The translations under genes and the position numbers were made by a program. Shown here one piece after another: positions 35,025-46,960 of a DNA stretch of 64,000 bases. Source of the DNA: Taeniopygia guttata (Eukaryota > Chordata > Aves > Passeriformes > Estrildidae); assembly GCF_048771995.1 (NCBI RefSeq), contig NC_133024.1, positions 39,238,501 to 39,302,500 on the forward strand. Direction: 5' to 3'. Position 1 is the stretch's first letter; each line of letters begins with the position of its first letter. Below the pieces are notes generated by a model. It ran no database searches, was not told where the DNA came from, and saw only the letters and a list, made by a program, of their open reading frames with translations.

Positions 35025-38000
35025 AAGATTTTGAAAACTACATTGTCAAATTAGAAAGTGCCTTCAGCTTGATGTAGCAAAGTGATAACTGTTGCAAGTG
35101 CAGGTCAAGTGTGGAAAATTCCCATGACTCCAGTATCTAAAATGTTTTTAAAAGAAGAAATTCTTAAAATTTATTTTAACTGATGCTCAGGTAAGAAACT
35201 GTATTATAATTACAAAAGTATTTAGCATTCTTTTTCCTCCTTTTTTTTCAAAAAACTCCACTTTGTTACATTTTGTGGCCTATTTCATTGCTGTGTCTGG
35301 TTAATTCAGTCATGTTTCATTACCCTATTGACACAGCAGAACATAATATTACTGGTACAACTGAGTGTGTCAGATCAAAAATATGGTACAACAGCCTGGT
35401 AAATGAAACACCTTCTTTTTCTTTCATGTTAAAAAAAAAGGCAGAGATTTAATAAAACTCTGAAAACATTTAGTTAAAATTATATTTAAAACTTTAAATT
35501 TGTAATCTGTTATGGTTCATGCGTAAAACATTACATCTCCAGGCAAACACAGCATAAAAGTGCAGTTTCTACTTTGTTGTTAACAATAGAAATACTCACA
35601 TAGACACCTGGCCGGCTTCCCATGCTTGGGAATATGTGACTTAAATCTGATCCATTCAGTACATCCTTGTTCAACATCCACTGAAGTCATGCAGCTCCAT
35701 GTGATTGCAAAGAGAAGAGAATTGCCACTTCACACAAAAATCTACCTCAGCTTCTCTCATTTCAAGGCAGATGTGCAGAACGAGCTGCATGCAAAATTTA
35801 AGAAAAATAAGGAAATTATATCACTGTAAGGAAAAAGTGATTTAAAGATAATGCTCAAAGGTGGTACATCTTTACTGTTACCTATGTTGTGGAAGGCTCT
35901 TTGTCCTTTATCTTCAGGAAAAGCAGAAGAATTGCAGACACACGGGAGATGGCAAATTACTTTCTTCATGGCAGCACAACAAAGACTACAAGAAAAAATG
36001 TTTTATTCAGTACTTTATTCAGTATACAATATTTTAGTTCCATGGAAATTGGCTTTTGGGAACTTTCTGATTTTTCTTTGTTTCTGGCTATTGGTAGATT
36101 TCTGACAGACAAGCAAAAATTATGCTAATGGCAGAAATACTTAATGCAATAAATGTCCAAGAGGAGTAATGTACCAAAAGTGGCAGAGTCATGGTTACAA
36201 CAATGTTGCGTTTTCTTGTGTGACCGTAATTATATATGTGGGACTCTAGGTGGACAATAATGCTGATAACCTGCTGTTTCTAGTTTCATTCAGGATAAAT
36301 CTCTAAATTAAGATAATTTTGACTTCAAAAATGTGCCTCAGCAATGTTTTTACTCTATTTACTGACACTATCCTAATCAGATCTTCTTAGCTAGTACTTT
36401 GGAAGCTAGTTAAACAGTAGAAATTCAGTCAGGATTCTCTTTTTACTTCAGTTCCACTTATTGTACTGAGTTGAGATTTTTCTTTTCTTCATAAAGACAC
36501 TTCAGTATTTGCAATTTTCTCTCAATCTCTTCTTTCGGAAGCAAGAAAACAACAAACCTTGAATATTTTACCAAACAGTGAACAAATTCATTTCTCTAGT
36601 GAACACTCTTCAACAAGACTTGTCTTTCTTATGCTTTACTATATTGAAACCAGTGTGGGAGTTGCAACCAACACTAGGGTTTTGCTGGAGCCACTGACGC
36701 CTTATGAACAAATCTTCTTGCCAAGTTATTAATTTGTATTTGTCAGCAATCCTACTGACCTCAAGACAACTTCTTGCCTGGAATTCGTGCTGTGGAGTAT
36801 ATATGGTCAGAATTCTGTTTTAATATGGATGTCATAAAAAATTAAAACTTTGAAGAATATGATTCTTTCATAAATGCCAAGGTAACTTTAGTTGAAAAAT
36901 ATTGTCTGTAAGATGTAACACCACTCTTGAAGATTGTTGTCTCAATAAGTTATTAGCATGAACCATATGCTGTGAAGATAATGGGACAGTATATTCCAAA
37001 AAGACAGTGAAAATATACAGCAAAATTTGTTGTATGATTTGCCTGTATGGTATTTTCAAAAAAACTGTGAAACATGATCCAAGGTTAATACTAATTTATT
37101 TGTGTCTCATGGACAGAGACACTAACTTCAGTTTCTAAAAAGTGTGTTTATTGAGAATACAGCAGCCAAAAATATATAGTCACACACTATGCTGGTGTAT
37201 TAACTATAATGAGTTCTATTATAAAAATCACAAGGTTAATTTTATTTCAAGACCACTATTTTAAAGTGATTTCTTTGTGTCAGGTTATCTATAATCCGAC
37301 TGTGTTGTGGAGGAGATTAAAAAAAGGTAACTAAATTATAAAAAAGGTGCTGTATTAGCTAAGGAGACAGATCTGGACTGCTATTTGGCAACAATCTTCA
37401 TGCTATTTAAGATGTGTTATGATGGTACTGCTCTATAGGAAGATTATGTTACTGACTACCTGTATATGTCACTACTTACGTTAAAAGCAGGGATATATTG
37501 GATTTAAAAAGTCACATGTTAACATACTATTCTAGAAAGTCACATAAGAACTCTGGAGCTTTAAGTTGATTTATGGTAAGTATACAGATGCAAAAAACCT
37601 TTCATCAACTGACAATGTCCTTCTTGTGACCGATGAATAATAAACGAACAAGAAAGAAAATGTATCTGCAACTTCCACAAATGCTGTGCACTCAACACAT
37701 CTAGAACTAGAATACTAAGGAAGCAATGGATGGTATCTGTGAAACAGACTGAGCAAAGTGAGAGAGGGATTCATATCCAGAAGATAAAATAAGGATGGGT
37801 AACCTTGTGAAGCAGGTCTAGACCACAAAAGCAGTAACACCCTCTATCTCTAGGCTTTCCTGCTCTTTTGCATAAATCTTCAAGAACTGAACCACAAAAC
37901 TGTTTTATGAAGTGAAATTTTAAATATTAGTAGCTGCAGATGGGATTTGGAAAGGTTAAATCTAAATTAATTGAGGAACAAAATATACTTTGTTTTTAAA

Positions 38001-38333
38001 TCTGAGGGTTTTAATTCATATAAGCCCTGTATAAAATTTCACCTTTTGGCACTCCTTTGATCCAAAGGATGGCTGTGCTTACAGAGGTTACTGTAGTCCA
38101 GCTCAACCCACAGTGAATTCAGTTCTTATCTCAGTACTCTCCTCCCCCGCTACCTAATAGAAAAAGTCCACATCAAATACATACAGTGTAAATGCTAGAT
38201 TAGAACACTCTTTTATTCCCTGTGACTTACAAAAAAAGGTAACATTCTGATACTATGACCTGATTCTGGAGGTGAGGGTAACTGAGGTTCTTATTAATAG
38301 ATCCCTTGGGGTGGATTAGAATGAAACAACACT

Positions 38334-38340
38334 GAATAAA
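38334..38340. repeat. Flanking direct repeat GAATAAA (left)
   Basis: GAATAAA directly precedes the TG of the LTR and is repeated exactly at 39264-39270 after its CA. Seven bases is longer than the 5-6 bp usual for avian ERVs. Part of the match may be chance. Confidence 0.65.
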
Positions 38341-39263
38341 TGGTGTTGATTTATTATGGCAGGCTTATTTTGGAACAAGTTGGTTGCAATGGAAAGGAGG
38401 TATTAGCCATTTTGGCTATTATCTAAATCAATCTAAAAGTACAAAAATATTGCTTAAGAGAATACATACAGAAAAGAAAGAGAAAAGAAAGGACAAGAGC
38501 ACATCGTGGAGAGGAAAGATATCACTATCCATAGATCTAGGGACAAGACGCGATAGTTACAATTTCACTGACTGTTGGTTGAGGCGATGGTCACAATCTT
38601 GACCCATTAGGGTTGGGGGAAGACAACAAAACTCAAAGTTCAATGGGTTATACGTGCTCAGGTTCAGGTGGGAATGCCCAGCAATGTCCAATAGTGGGGG
38701 AAGTTTTACACTGTGAGTTGTAACACTGTGGATCCTTCACAGTCCTCTGGTGGAAATGAGTCTGGGGGCACTTAGGGGTCTTTGATGGGTTATGAATCCT
38801 TCTAAGACATGACAGCTGCCTCTCATGTCAGTGTAGCCAGTTATGCTCCATCAGAGGGATGAACGCCTTCAGGCCTATGCATGAATGTGAATGTCCTGAT
38901 CCTTCCCCTGGAGGGGTGACTCTTACACCAGAGGCAGTTGTGTAAGGGCAGACATTGGCATGATAACAAAGCATTATCCCACCTCTTCTTATGTTTCCCT
39001 ATCTAGCTAAAATGACAGCCTGTTGCTAAACAAAGGCTGATTTGGAATGGTCATTCTCTGGTGGCTGGTGTGCATCCCCTCCTCCCTGGGCCATTCTTAC
39101 GCAGATCAGATCTCACCATCATACACAAAAAACTCTGCTCCTCCACTCTTGGGCTGGGGTCTGCAAACCTGGCCCCACCAAAGCACCCTCTGCTTTTGCA
39201 AATGACCAATTTTTTGAGTCATTAACGTTTAACATTTCAATCTCTCAGATGTGGCACACCTCA
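38341..39263 (-). mobile_element. Solo LTR, ERVL-like, minus strand
   Basis: A 923-bp element, moderately GC-rich against AT-rich flanks, with TG at 38341 and CA at 39263 and a 7-bp direct repeat GAATAAA immediately outside both ends. On the minus strand it begins TGAGGTGTGCCACATCTGAG and ends with an AATAAA signal (38355-38350) a few bases before CAACACCA. A polyadenylation signal this close to the 3' end is a layout I associate with ERVL/MaLR-type LTRs. There is no long frame (75 codons at most) and no internal retroviral sequence, so it is a solo LTR. The family name was not checked against a library. Confidence 0.72.
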
Positions 39264-39270
39264 GAATAAA
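39264..39270. repeat. Flanking direct repeat GAATAAA (right)
   Basis: An exact copy of 38334-38340, directly after the LTR's terminal CA. Confidence 0.65.
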
Positions 39271-39828
39271 CTGTACCGAGTTAATTTCTGTAAGATGATT
39301 GTAGCTGGATGTGCACTGTGGACAAGGCAATCCTAGTCAGCTACTTTCCAATTTTTTTTCCCTAAAAAGAAGGAAATTATACAGGATAAGGATAAACCAT
39401 GCAATTACAGGAATGCAGTCCAGATCTTAGTAGCTACAAAAAAATATTCATAAAACAAAGGTCTCTGCCTCTCTACCATCTCTTAGATAATTTTTTCTAC
39501 AACTAATTGGCAGTTATTGCTTTATTATTTGAATTAATTATTTTTGTTGTTCTTCAGTTAATTACATATTAATCCAAAATCAGTTTGGCTGGAAACAAAA
39601 TACTTTAGTGTACAAAACATTAGATAATTTTTTATGCTTTATTAAAAAGTTTTAAAAGTTGACCCTATTACAGGCCAATAAAAATTGGATGGGCTGGGTT
39701 AGATACAAACTGTTCACAAGCTTTCAAAATTAGTTACAAATTAAAGCTTTGGTCAAGACAGCATTTTAAACAGATGAGAGCAACCTTTGAAGATTGTCCA
39801 CATTTTGTGCTTTGCTCATCAGAAAGTC

Positions 39829-39852
39829 TTTCTATACTCCTTTCTATACTCC
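39829..39852 (+). repeat. Exact 12-bp tandem duplication
   Basis: TTTCTATACTCC is repeated twice with no spacer, followed by a partial third copy (TTTC). Confidence 0.9.
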
Positions 39853-40590
39853 TTTCCTCCCTATCAAAAACTTTTGAGAATTGACTGGTGACTGGAAATA
39901 ATATAGGTTAAATTCTGCTTTATTCTTATCCTTATACTTCAGGCTTTCCCAATGATAAGGTTAAATTAGGGAGGTGGGAGCAGAATTCCTGTCTCCTGTT
40001 CCCTCACAGAGGTGCTGGAATGAGTAACAGGAAATGTCCAGCCTCTTCAGAACTTCATTGCACCTCCACCCTGTGAATGTCTCAGTCAATTCTGAATAGG
40101 TGGTACGAGGCTCTTAATAAACAAAGCTTGACTTTTTCATTCACATATTGGCTACTGTAAAGTGTTTGTCAGATATCCTGTGAGAAAGATCTCAGGGCTG
40201 TATATTGCTTGTATTGTGCTTTTACTGATCAGTTCTGATAAATTCTGATTACCTGTGTGATCTGCTATTGTCTCTTGACTCTTCTGACATAAATGGTGGT
40301 TTTTGTGTTATGAAATACAAAAAATAGTAGTATCAAATTCTAGTCTTCAGAGAAGTTTGCAATAACAATCAGACTGTTTAGGAAGAAGTCCTAAGTGCTG
40401 AAATATTTGGAATTACACATCCTGACATTAGTCCAAGATATTGTAGATTACAACTCAGATATTTTACTGGCAGTAGGTAGGTCTTATTTACATAACTACT
40501 GAATTTTTACTATTTTATTTGTGAAAAAAAATTATAATATTAATTATTTTAGTACCACTACATGTATTTCACCTAGTGTTATTTCCTAAA

Positions 40591-40611
40591 TAACAAACAA
40601 ACAAACAAAAA
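40591..40611 (+). repeat. (CAAA)n microsatellite
   Basis: Four tandem AAAC units, a short member of the A/C class. Confidence 0.8.
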
Positions 40612-43600
40612 GTAGGATGTTAGAGAAAGGCCAGCAACAGGATGAGAAAAATAGATTCTGTACTGTCAAGCACCTAAAATGAGAAATTCCAAGTTCCCCT
40701 TTCTGAAATACTAACCCTTTACTTAGGAGTAGATTTTGTGTTCTTAATGCTGGAAGAGAAGAAAGTTTAAACTTGTGGTAGCGAAACAAATACACAATTT
40801 TAAAGTTTCAGATATGGTTTAATACTATTTCAGGGGTTGAACACCTGCCTATTCAAAATTGTAGTACTAATCTACCTGTCAAAATTGTATGAAACTACTG
40901 AGATCGTCAACAAAGAAATACAATCTTTTATTTTTTTTTTCCCTTGGGTTAAATGCACTGTGAAATTTATGAGGTGTGCAAAATTTTGCATTACAAGCAT
41001 TATAATCCAAGAAAGACATTTTGTGTACAGCTTTATTTGAAGTAGATAATAGCATCTGCCATGATATACACTGCTGAAGAGAATTATATTCTTTTAAATA
41101 CCAGGAAGAAAATTAATTTTCCTGTCTAAAAGGGTTTTGGGGAAACATAAATGACACTTCATCATGTTAGGTGGTATATTTTTATGTAATTCAAACATCT
41201 TAACAACTAAAAATCAGGTCTAGGGTTTTTTTATGTACATTTTTAAGGTGATTTTATTCCCATTAGAGATACCTGGCATTTACAAAAGAGTGTTTTCTAA
41301 AAATCCTTGTGAAAAAATGCATTTAAATTTTAAAATAAAATCAAGATTTGCATGTGATTTCACTCTAAATATTATGTTATATAATAATATAATATAATTG
41401 ATAGTTTCAGAAGTCCAAAGCCAAATAGAGATCTCCAAAATTATTATTTTAATATCTATTTTCCATTGTTTGCATTTCAGTTTACATTCTTTAGATTTCT
41501 GTAACCTGAAATTTATGCCTTCTTTATGTCATAGGTGACTGTAGAATAGACATCTAAACAGAATGTGATCTGCTGTTCATACAATACAAGGTAATTTTAA
41601 ATGTTAACTGGAGAATTTCTTCATACTTGAATTCATTATGTTCATATATGTAATAAAGCAAGGAAACATCTGTTTTCTGTTTAGGGTGCAATTAATTTTT
41701 GATCCCTAAATTCCTCCTCTCAGAAACAGGTATGGAGTTAAATTGAATTATGGTATCCTGATGAAGACAAGGCCATTTCTAGTTTTAATATGAGTAACAA
41801 ATCTTATTAAAAACACCTGGAGATTGTCAAACATATTATGTACTCTTGTATTAGATACAGTAACCATTTTTAATACTGAAACATACAGTCTGATTTAAAT
41901 CATCTAATGCCTTAAAAATAGATTCCCTGTCATTAACTTATTCCTCTTTCCTTGGACATTTTGACCTGACATCCTCTTGTGCTCTGTTCGAGAAGACCAA
42001 CTTAACAAATTTTATTGTTTTAAAAAAGTCCTTCCACTTTTTTAGTGGCAAAGAGATGAAATACACTGTAATAAAGAGAAATATGCAGTCCATGAGTTTC
42101 AGTCTGTCAATTGCAAAACAAAACTAAAAGTGATATTTCACATGAGTGGTTCTTCTAGCATCTGTAAAGGCATTGATTAACTTCTTTCCATTAACTTGTG
42201 ATCTCATAATTAAGCATAAATAATGCAGGGACAGCTGTTGCCAGTGGTTCATTTTTCTTCCTTACATTCCATTCCCCAAGTTGAAGCTTTCATAAAAGAT
42301 CTGTAAAAGAAATACACAGCACAGTCTATATGCAATTTTGCCTGGAGTATGAATGAGAGTATGTGTTTGTGTGCTTAAAAATAGCAGAGGTGTTTAGGGA
42401 TTTAGCAGGCTTTAGACAAATGGTGAACGTGCAACTTGTCAAGAGACTGAAAGCAGTCACCCATGGATAACAGCAAGGCATCGAGCCAAGTGTTGAAGAT
42501 AAGCTACACAAGAGCTAAATCTACAGCAGAGTTGTGGGGTAATCTCAAAGTGATACTGCTCATCATGGCCCCGTGCCTCTGTCAAAACCCTTAAAGGCTG
42601 CAAAGAGCAATGTCACTCAAGATGAGCCTAGAAGATATCAAGAGGAATCAAGGTGAATAATTTTCTGTCCTCCATTCCATCCTGTGTAACAATGATCAAA
42701 ATATTAGAACATACTTGTCTCATATTTTTGAATGTGAGTATGAAACTGTGACTGCCAGTATTGGTATCTTCTATGATAAAAAGTATCTAATTCCTCTGTA
42801 CCATGTCTTTTTAATTTTGGACATTATTTAAACATACACATAGCATAAGATTGCTAAATTGGAAGAATTATGATATAAAAGTGATTTTTTTTTCTGTTCC
42901 CATGGAGTTCTGTGTCACATTTTCAGAGGAATTTACTTATACATGAACTGCACATGCAAAATTAATTAATTCAGTCCTTGCTTCTCTGGACCGTCAAGAG
43001 TGGAGAACAATACAAGAAGAGGACAATTTTTAAAATGCAGATTCCCAAACCAAGTAAAAAGTGTTATTAGAGTGGAGCTTTTTTACTGGTAGTTCCAATT
43101 CAACACAGAACTCTCATACCCACACACTGTAGCTAAAAAAATTTTTATAATTATTCTCAAATTCTTGAGTAATTCCTTTTTCTATTATCAAAATATATGT
43201 CTAAATATTAAATGTTTAAAACTTTTTAGACTGAATAGATTAGGAATAAAAATTAATCAAATTGAAAAGCTGTTCAGCACTTAAAGGCCAAAGGATTTTT
43301 CTTTGTAACATAGCATTGCCCAATCAGCTTCTCCACAGAAAAATGTAAGTGATCCTCTTAAATATCCTGTGTCAAATCAAAAAAATACATTATTAGAAAG
43401 TATTAGAAAGATTATTGATCTGTCAAGTAAAATGACTGTGTTTCATCAGTTCTTCCTGTCTCAATATTTGGTACTAATTTTCCTCCTAGCAACAGCAGGA
43501 TCGATGTTTCTCCTTTTAGTAAAGTTTACCTGTTTCTTACTAGGCAGTGATGCACCTTTCGGTCTGTGGAATTAATTCTTGAAAATTACAAGCCTAGTAA

Positions 43601-43838
43601 ACAATTGTGAAAAAAATCAGATAAATTATAGAGGACCCACAAGGAAAAATAAGGTACCAAGGAACAATAAAACTCTGATGATATAAAGATGATCAGAAGC
43701 AGAAACATACATACTTATGAGTGTTCTTATCACTTCAACAGAAACTCACAGAGTGCTATGAATTACAGGATAAGAAAGAGAAATCTTGTCTTAATGCCAC
43801 AGATAATTAATAACAAAATCTTCTGAAATAAGTACATA

Positions 43839-43890
43839 GGTTTTTGGTTTTTTGGTGTTTTTTGTTGGTTTTTTTTTTTTTTTTTTTTTT
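43839..43890 (-). repeat. G/T tract ending in poly(T) of 22
   Basis: GGTTTTTGGTTTTTTGG words are followed by 22 uninterrupted T residues (43869-43890). On the minus strand this is poly(A) followed by AAACC words, the same order as the plus-strand cluster at 27.87-28.07 kb. Confidence 0.8.
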
Positions 43891-44120
43891 GCATTTTCAA
43901 ATTACCTGTGAAATTCTTACTCCTAAAAGAACATTTTTGACAAGCAAAAATAGTCTGGTCTACTTTAATAACACAGCAGCAAAGCCATTGCATCTGCATC
44001 ATGTAATAGAGGAAAGAATTTTGTCCAAATGTATACCTAATTTTTTGTACTTCTAAAAGTTTTAGAATCTTCCTTTACAAACATTTGATAATGGTTAGTA
44101 TATTTATTTCTTTATATTTA

Positions 44121-44188
44121 TGGTAGTCATTTAAAAATGGGCAAGAATATTTTGAACAATATTCTTGCCCATTTTTAAATGACTACCA
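44121..44188. repeat. Perfect 31-bp palindrome, 6-nt loop
   Basis: Positions 44121-44151 are the exact reverse complement of 44158-44188, separated by TTGAAC. There is no mismatch in 31 base pairs. The arm begins TGGTAGTCATTTAAAAATGG and continues through GGCAAGAATATT. Transcribed from either strand it would fold into one uninterrupted stem. The flanks have no transposon ends or target duplication. It could be a template-switch mutation, a source of perfect double-stranded RNA, or an inverted artefact of sequencing or assembly. Confidence 0.95.
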
Positions 44189-46291
44189 ATTCATAGCATT
44201 GCTGCAATGAAGATTTTACTCAATCTCAGATCTGATAAATAACTTTTTAAAACTCTCAATACACTCAAGGAAATAAAAGTGCTTCAGAGACCTTTTCTTA
44301 CACGCATTACTGCCACATCTAGGAGGATAACAATAGATGTTTGATGTGGCTCAATAATATTTATATGACATCTTCCAACAGGAAGTGCAAGAAAACAGTT
44401 TCTGGGAATGATGAAGGTGAAAGAGTTTAAGATATTGTCAGAGCAGCAAGAGCAACATCCTTTTTCTTGAAATTGCATAAGATCAAACTTTGCACATTCA
44501 AAGTGGATCAGAGCCTCTAGGGTATGACATGTCTTGATTCAAAGGAATGATTCCAAGTTGGCAGTTTCATGAAATGATGCAGGTATGAATAATGCAGACA
44601 GCAAATGAGTAGTTAACATACATTTTATGTTTATTAATCTCTCCTCTGACACATCATTAGGGACATTCTTGAGACTTTGCCTTTTGATTTTACAAAGTCT
44701 TGCCAGAAAATATGTTCCTTGGGAAGTTCTCTCTCATCTAGAGAATCTGCTTTGGAACACCTACACAACCCACAGTACAAAACCAGCAACTCCTCCTGAG
44801 CCAGCTTTACTCTGTATATTCTTCATAATTGGTGTTTTGGACCTTCTCATATCATGCACCCCAAATCTCCCATTCAGGATTCCACTTTCTGCAGACTGAT
44901 GCTTCCTCTTAATCCTCTTATTCCCTGCATTTCCTGCCTTAGTCTACCTTCACACCTACATTTTAGCTTCATTCTCTTATCACAGCATTACTTTTTTTTT
45001 TTTTTTAACAAGGTTTTTTTTTGCCAAGCTTTTTATCTGCTCTCTCTTCTGAACTCCGCTCTGCTCAGCAGCATACCCACAAAGGCACTGGACAGCCTTT
45101 GATCTGCCTGCTATGTAAAAGATAATTTCAACATTAAATATATTTGTATTTTAAACCAACAAACTGAGAGCTTATGAAGTAACTGTAGTGATTACAATGG
45201 TATTTCTGCTAGCATTTTCTAAGATGCTAGATGCTTCACAATGTTTAAAGTTCTCACTAAAAATCCTGCTGGAGTTATTAAGTTAGTTTTAACCTCATTT
45301 GACTGTTCCTAAAGAAATTAAAAGAAAGTACTAATCCTGGAGAAAAATATTAAGTATGTATCACATTCTGCAGAATGTATTTATTGTTACACTTCTTTTT
45401 GTAAAAATATAAGCATACTGTTAGTTCATCTGAAGGTCATCAGCATCAGTAATACAAATGCTTCACAGTTTTTATAAATCTCTGTTGCCAAGGTGCTTCT
45501 GCAATACACAGAAAAATTATTGACCCTCAAATGGCAAACACTTTGGCAATTAGTTTCAAGTCATACCCTGTAAACATTGCCAAATAGGTATCTCTTATAA
45601 CTATCAGAGTTTTGAGACTTAAAAAATTATGCCCAAAGAATAGAGAAGAGTTGACCCAGTAAAGCAGTTTGTGACAGAACAGTACTGGAGGACAGACAAG
45701 TACAAACCTATCTTAAGAATTACACAAATATTCATACTATCCATCATATTCTTTAACATGCCAATTCTGACATAACACTTTCAGTTCTTCTGGCCAAGCC
45801 ACAGGGGTAGGAAGAGTAAAGCATAAAAAGTAGTGACTGGATAGAAAACTTTATGGATGCTAGAGATTGTGACACAAGATCCACAAAGAGAAACCAATTA
45901 AAAGAAACAATCCCTCAGCATAATACTGCACTGGATTGTGTGGTGTGTTCTGTGTCCATGTCCTGCTCTCCATCACAGCCCATAATCATCTTACTAAGAT
46001 ATTTGTTGTGTTCAACACTAGGAGGAGCCTCTCTGATTTGGTAGACTCCTTGTTTTTCAAGGAGAGCACAATGTGACTCAAGGTGGCTTCACCTTTCTAT
46101 TTCCCCTCACAAGCATTAACTTCACATACCTCATATAAAATTAGTTGGTATTTGATATTCACTGTCACTGGAGCTACCTCTCCCTACAATAATATCAGGT
46201 TTTGTTGCCTATCTTCTCTTTCAGTTTTGATTCCTGTATCGTTTTCCACCCTTCACACCTTTTTGCAGCACCTTTAACAATTATTAGCAAA
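44189..46291. other. Unique sequence, no gene seen
   Basis: No gene is supported. T runs of 15 occur at 44992-45006. Frames of 90 codons (44627-44899) and 82 codons show no domain. Confidence 0.5.
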
Positions 46292-46388
46292 CTGGTCTAG
46301 TAAAAGATACCTTACCCATGGCATTGGGGTTTGAAATAGATTATATTTAAGGTCCTTTCCAAACCAAGCTTTCTATGGTTCTATGATA
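46292..46388 (+). mobile_element. CR1 LINE extreme 3' fragment
   Basis: A roughly 97-bp plus-strand CR1 end: CTGGTCTAGTAAAAGATACC, TTACCCATGGCATTGGGGTT, AAGGTCCTTTCCAAACCAAG and the tail TTCTATGGTTCTATGAT. Confidence 0.82.
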
Positions 46389-46826
46389 TCAATTTATGAC
46401 AATTCCCCAGAAATCTGTTTTGCTCTTTGAAGAAACAAAGAGCTCAGATTTAGTGAAACACCTAACTTTTGTTCAGATTGTTGAGATCATTACTCAAGAG
46501 TTCCATCAGAGACCACCGTGTGCTTGTTCAGATTTCCTGCACTTTATATGCTAGCCTTTTATGATCTGGGCTTCTGAAATTGTCATTAAAATAATAATGC
46601 TTTATTGAGCCCATGATTCCTTTATTTATCTTGCTGTTTCCTGTTTTTAATTACAACAATTGAGAAACTGAAGTGTTTCATTTGTTGGACTAAATAACAG
46701 CAGCTGTTTGTAATTAAAACATTCAGAAGATAGGTTGACTAGACTGCACTTACATAAAAGGTGTAGCCTAGTGTTTTCCCACTAAATATTTCCGGTTGAT
46801 AAAGATTTGATATTGAAAATTACTAT
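46389..46826. other. Repeat-free complex segment, possible conserved element
   Basis: The part at about 46480-46770 has no repeats and carries several TAATTAC/GTAATTA homeodomain-type words, a CAGCTG E-box and ACAATTG. This is the look of a developmental enhancer, but it is only a compositional impression from one sequence. Confidence 0.25.
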
Positions 46827-46960
46827 TTAAAAAACCCAACAAAACAAACAAAAACCCAAACCAGAACAAAGCAAATAAATACAAGAAAAAAACCCAAAAA
46901 ACCAAAACAACAACAACAACAACAAGAAAGCTAAAAAACAACTGAAAACCCCAACCAGAC
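46827..46960 (+). repeat. A/C-rich tract with (AAC)n
   Basis: AAACCC, ACAAAC and CCAAAACC words and an (AAC)n run near 46906-46925. It has the same composition as the tract at 1341-1506. Confidence 0.85.

Larger units (their letters stand above)
32337..38333. other. Unique AT-rich sequence, no gene seen
   Basis: No gene is supported over 6 kb. Frames reach 90 codons (33361-33633, minus) without a domain. Small hairpins at 33129-33174 and 35004-35024 and a 17-bp tandem duplication at 32962-32992 are listed separately. Confidence 0.5.
39271..43838. other. Unique AT-rich sequence, no gene seen
   Basis: No gene is supported. There is a 12-bp tandem duplication at 39829-39852, a (CAAA)n run at 40591-40611 and an AT-rich palindromic patch near 41375-41398. 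Frames are at most 69 codons. Confidence 0.5.

Noticed and set aside
46038..46062. A small hairpin CTCCTTG/CAAGGAG followed by A-rich sequence
   Set aside because: A 7-bp stem is expected by chance at this window size, and a bacterial-type terminator has no meaning in this context.
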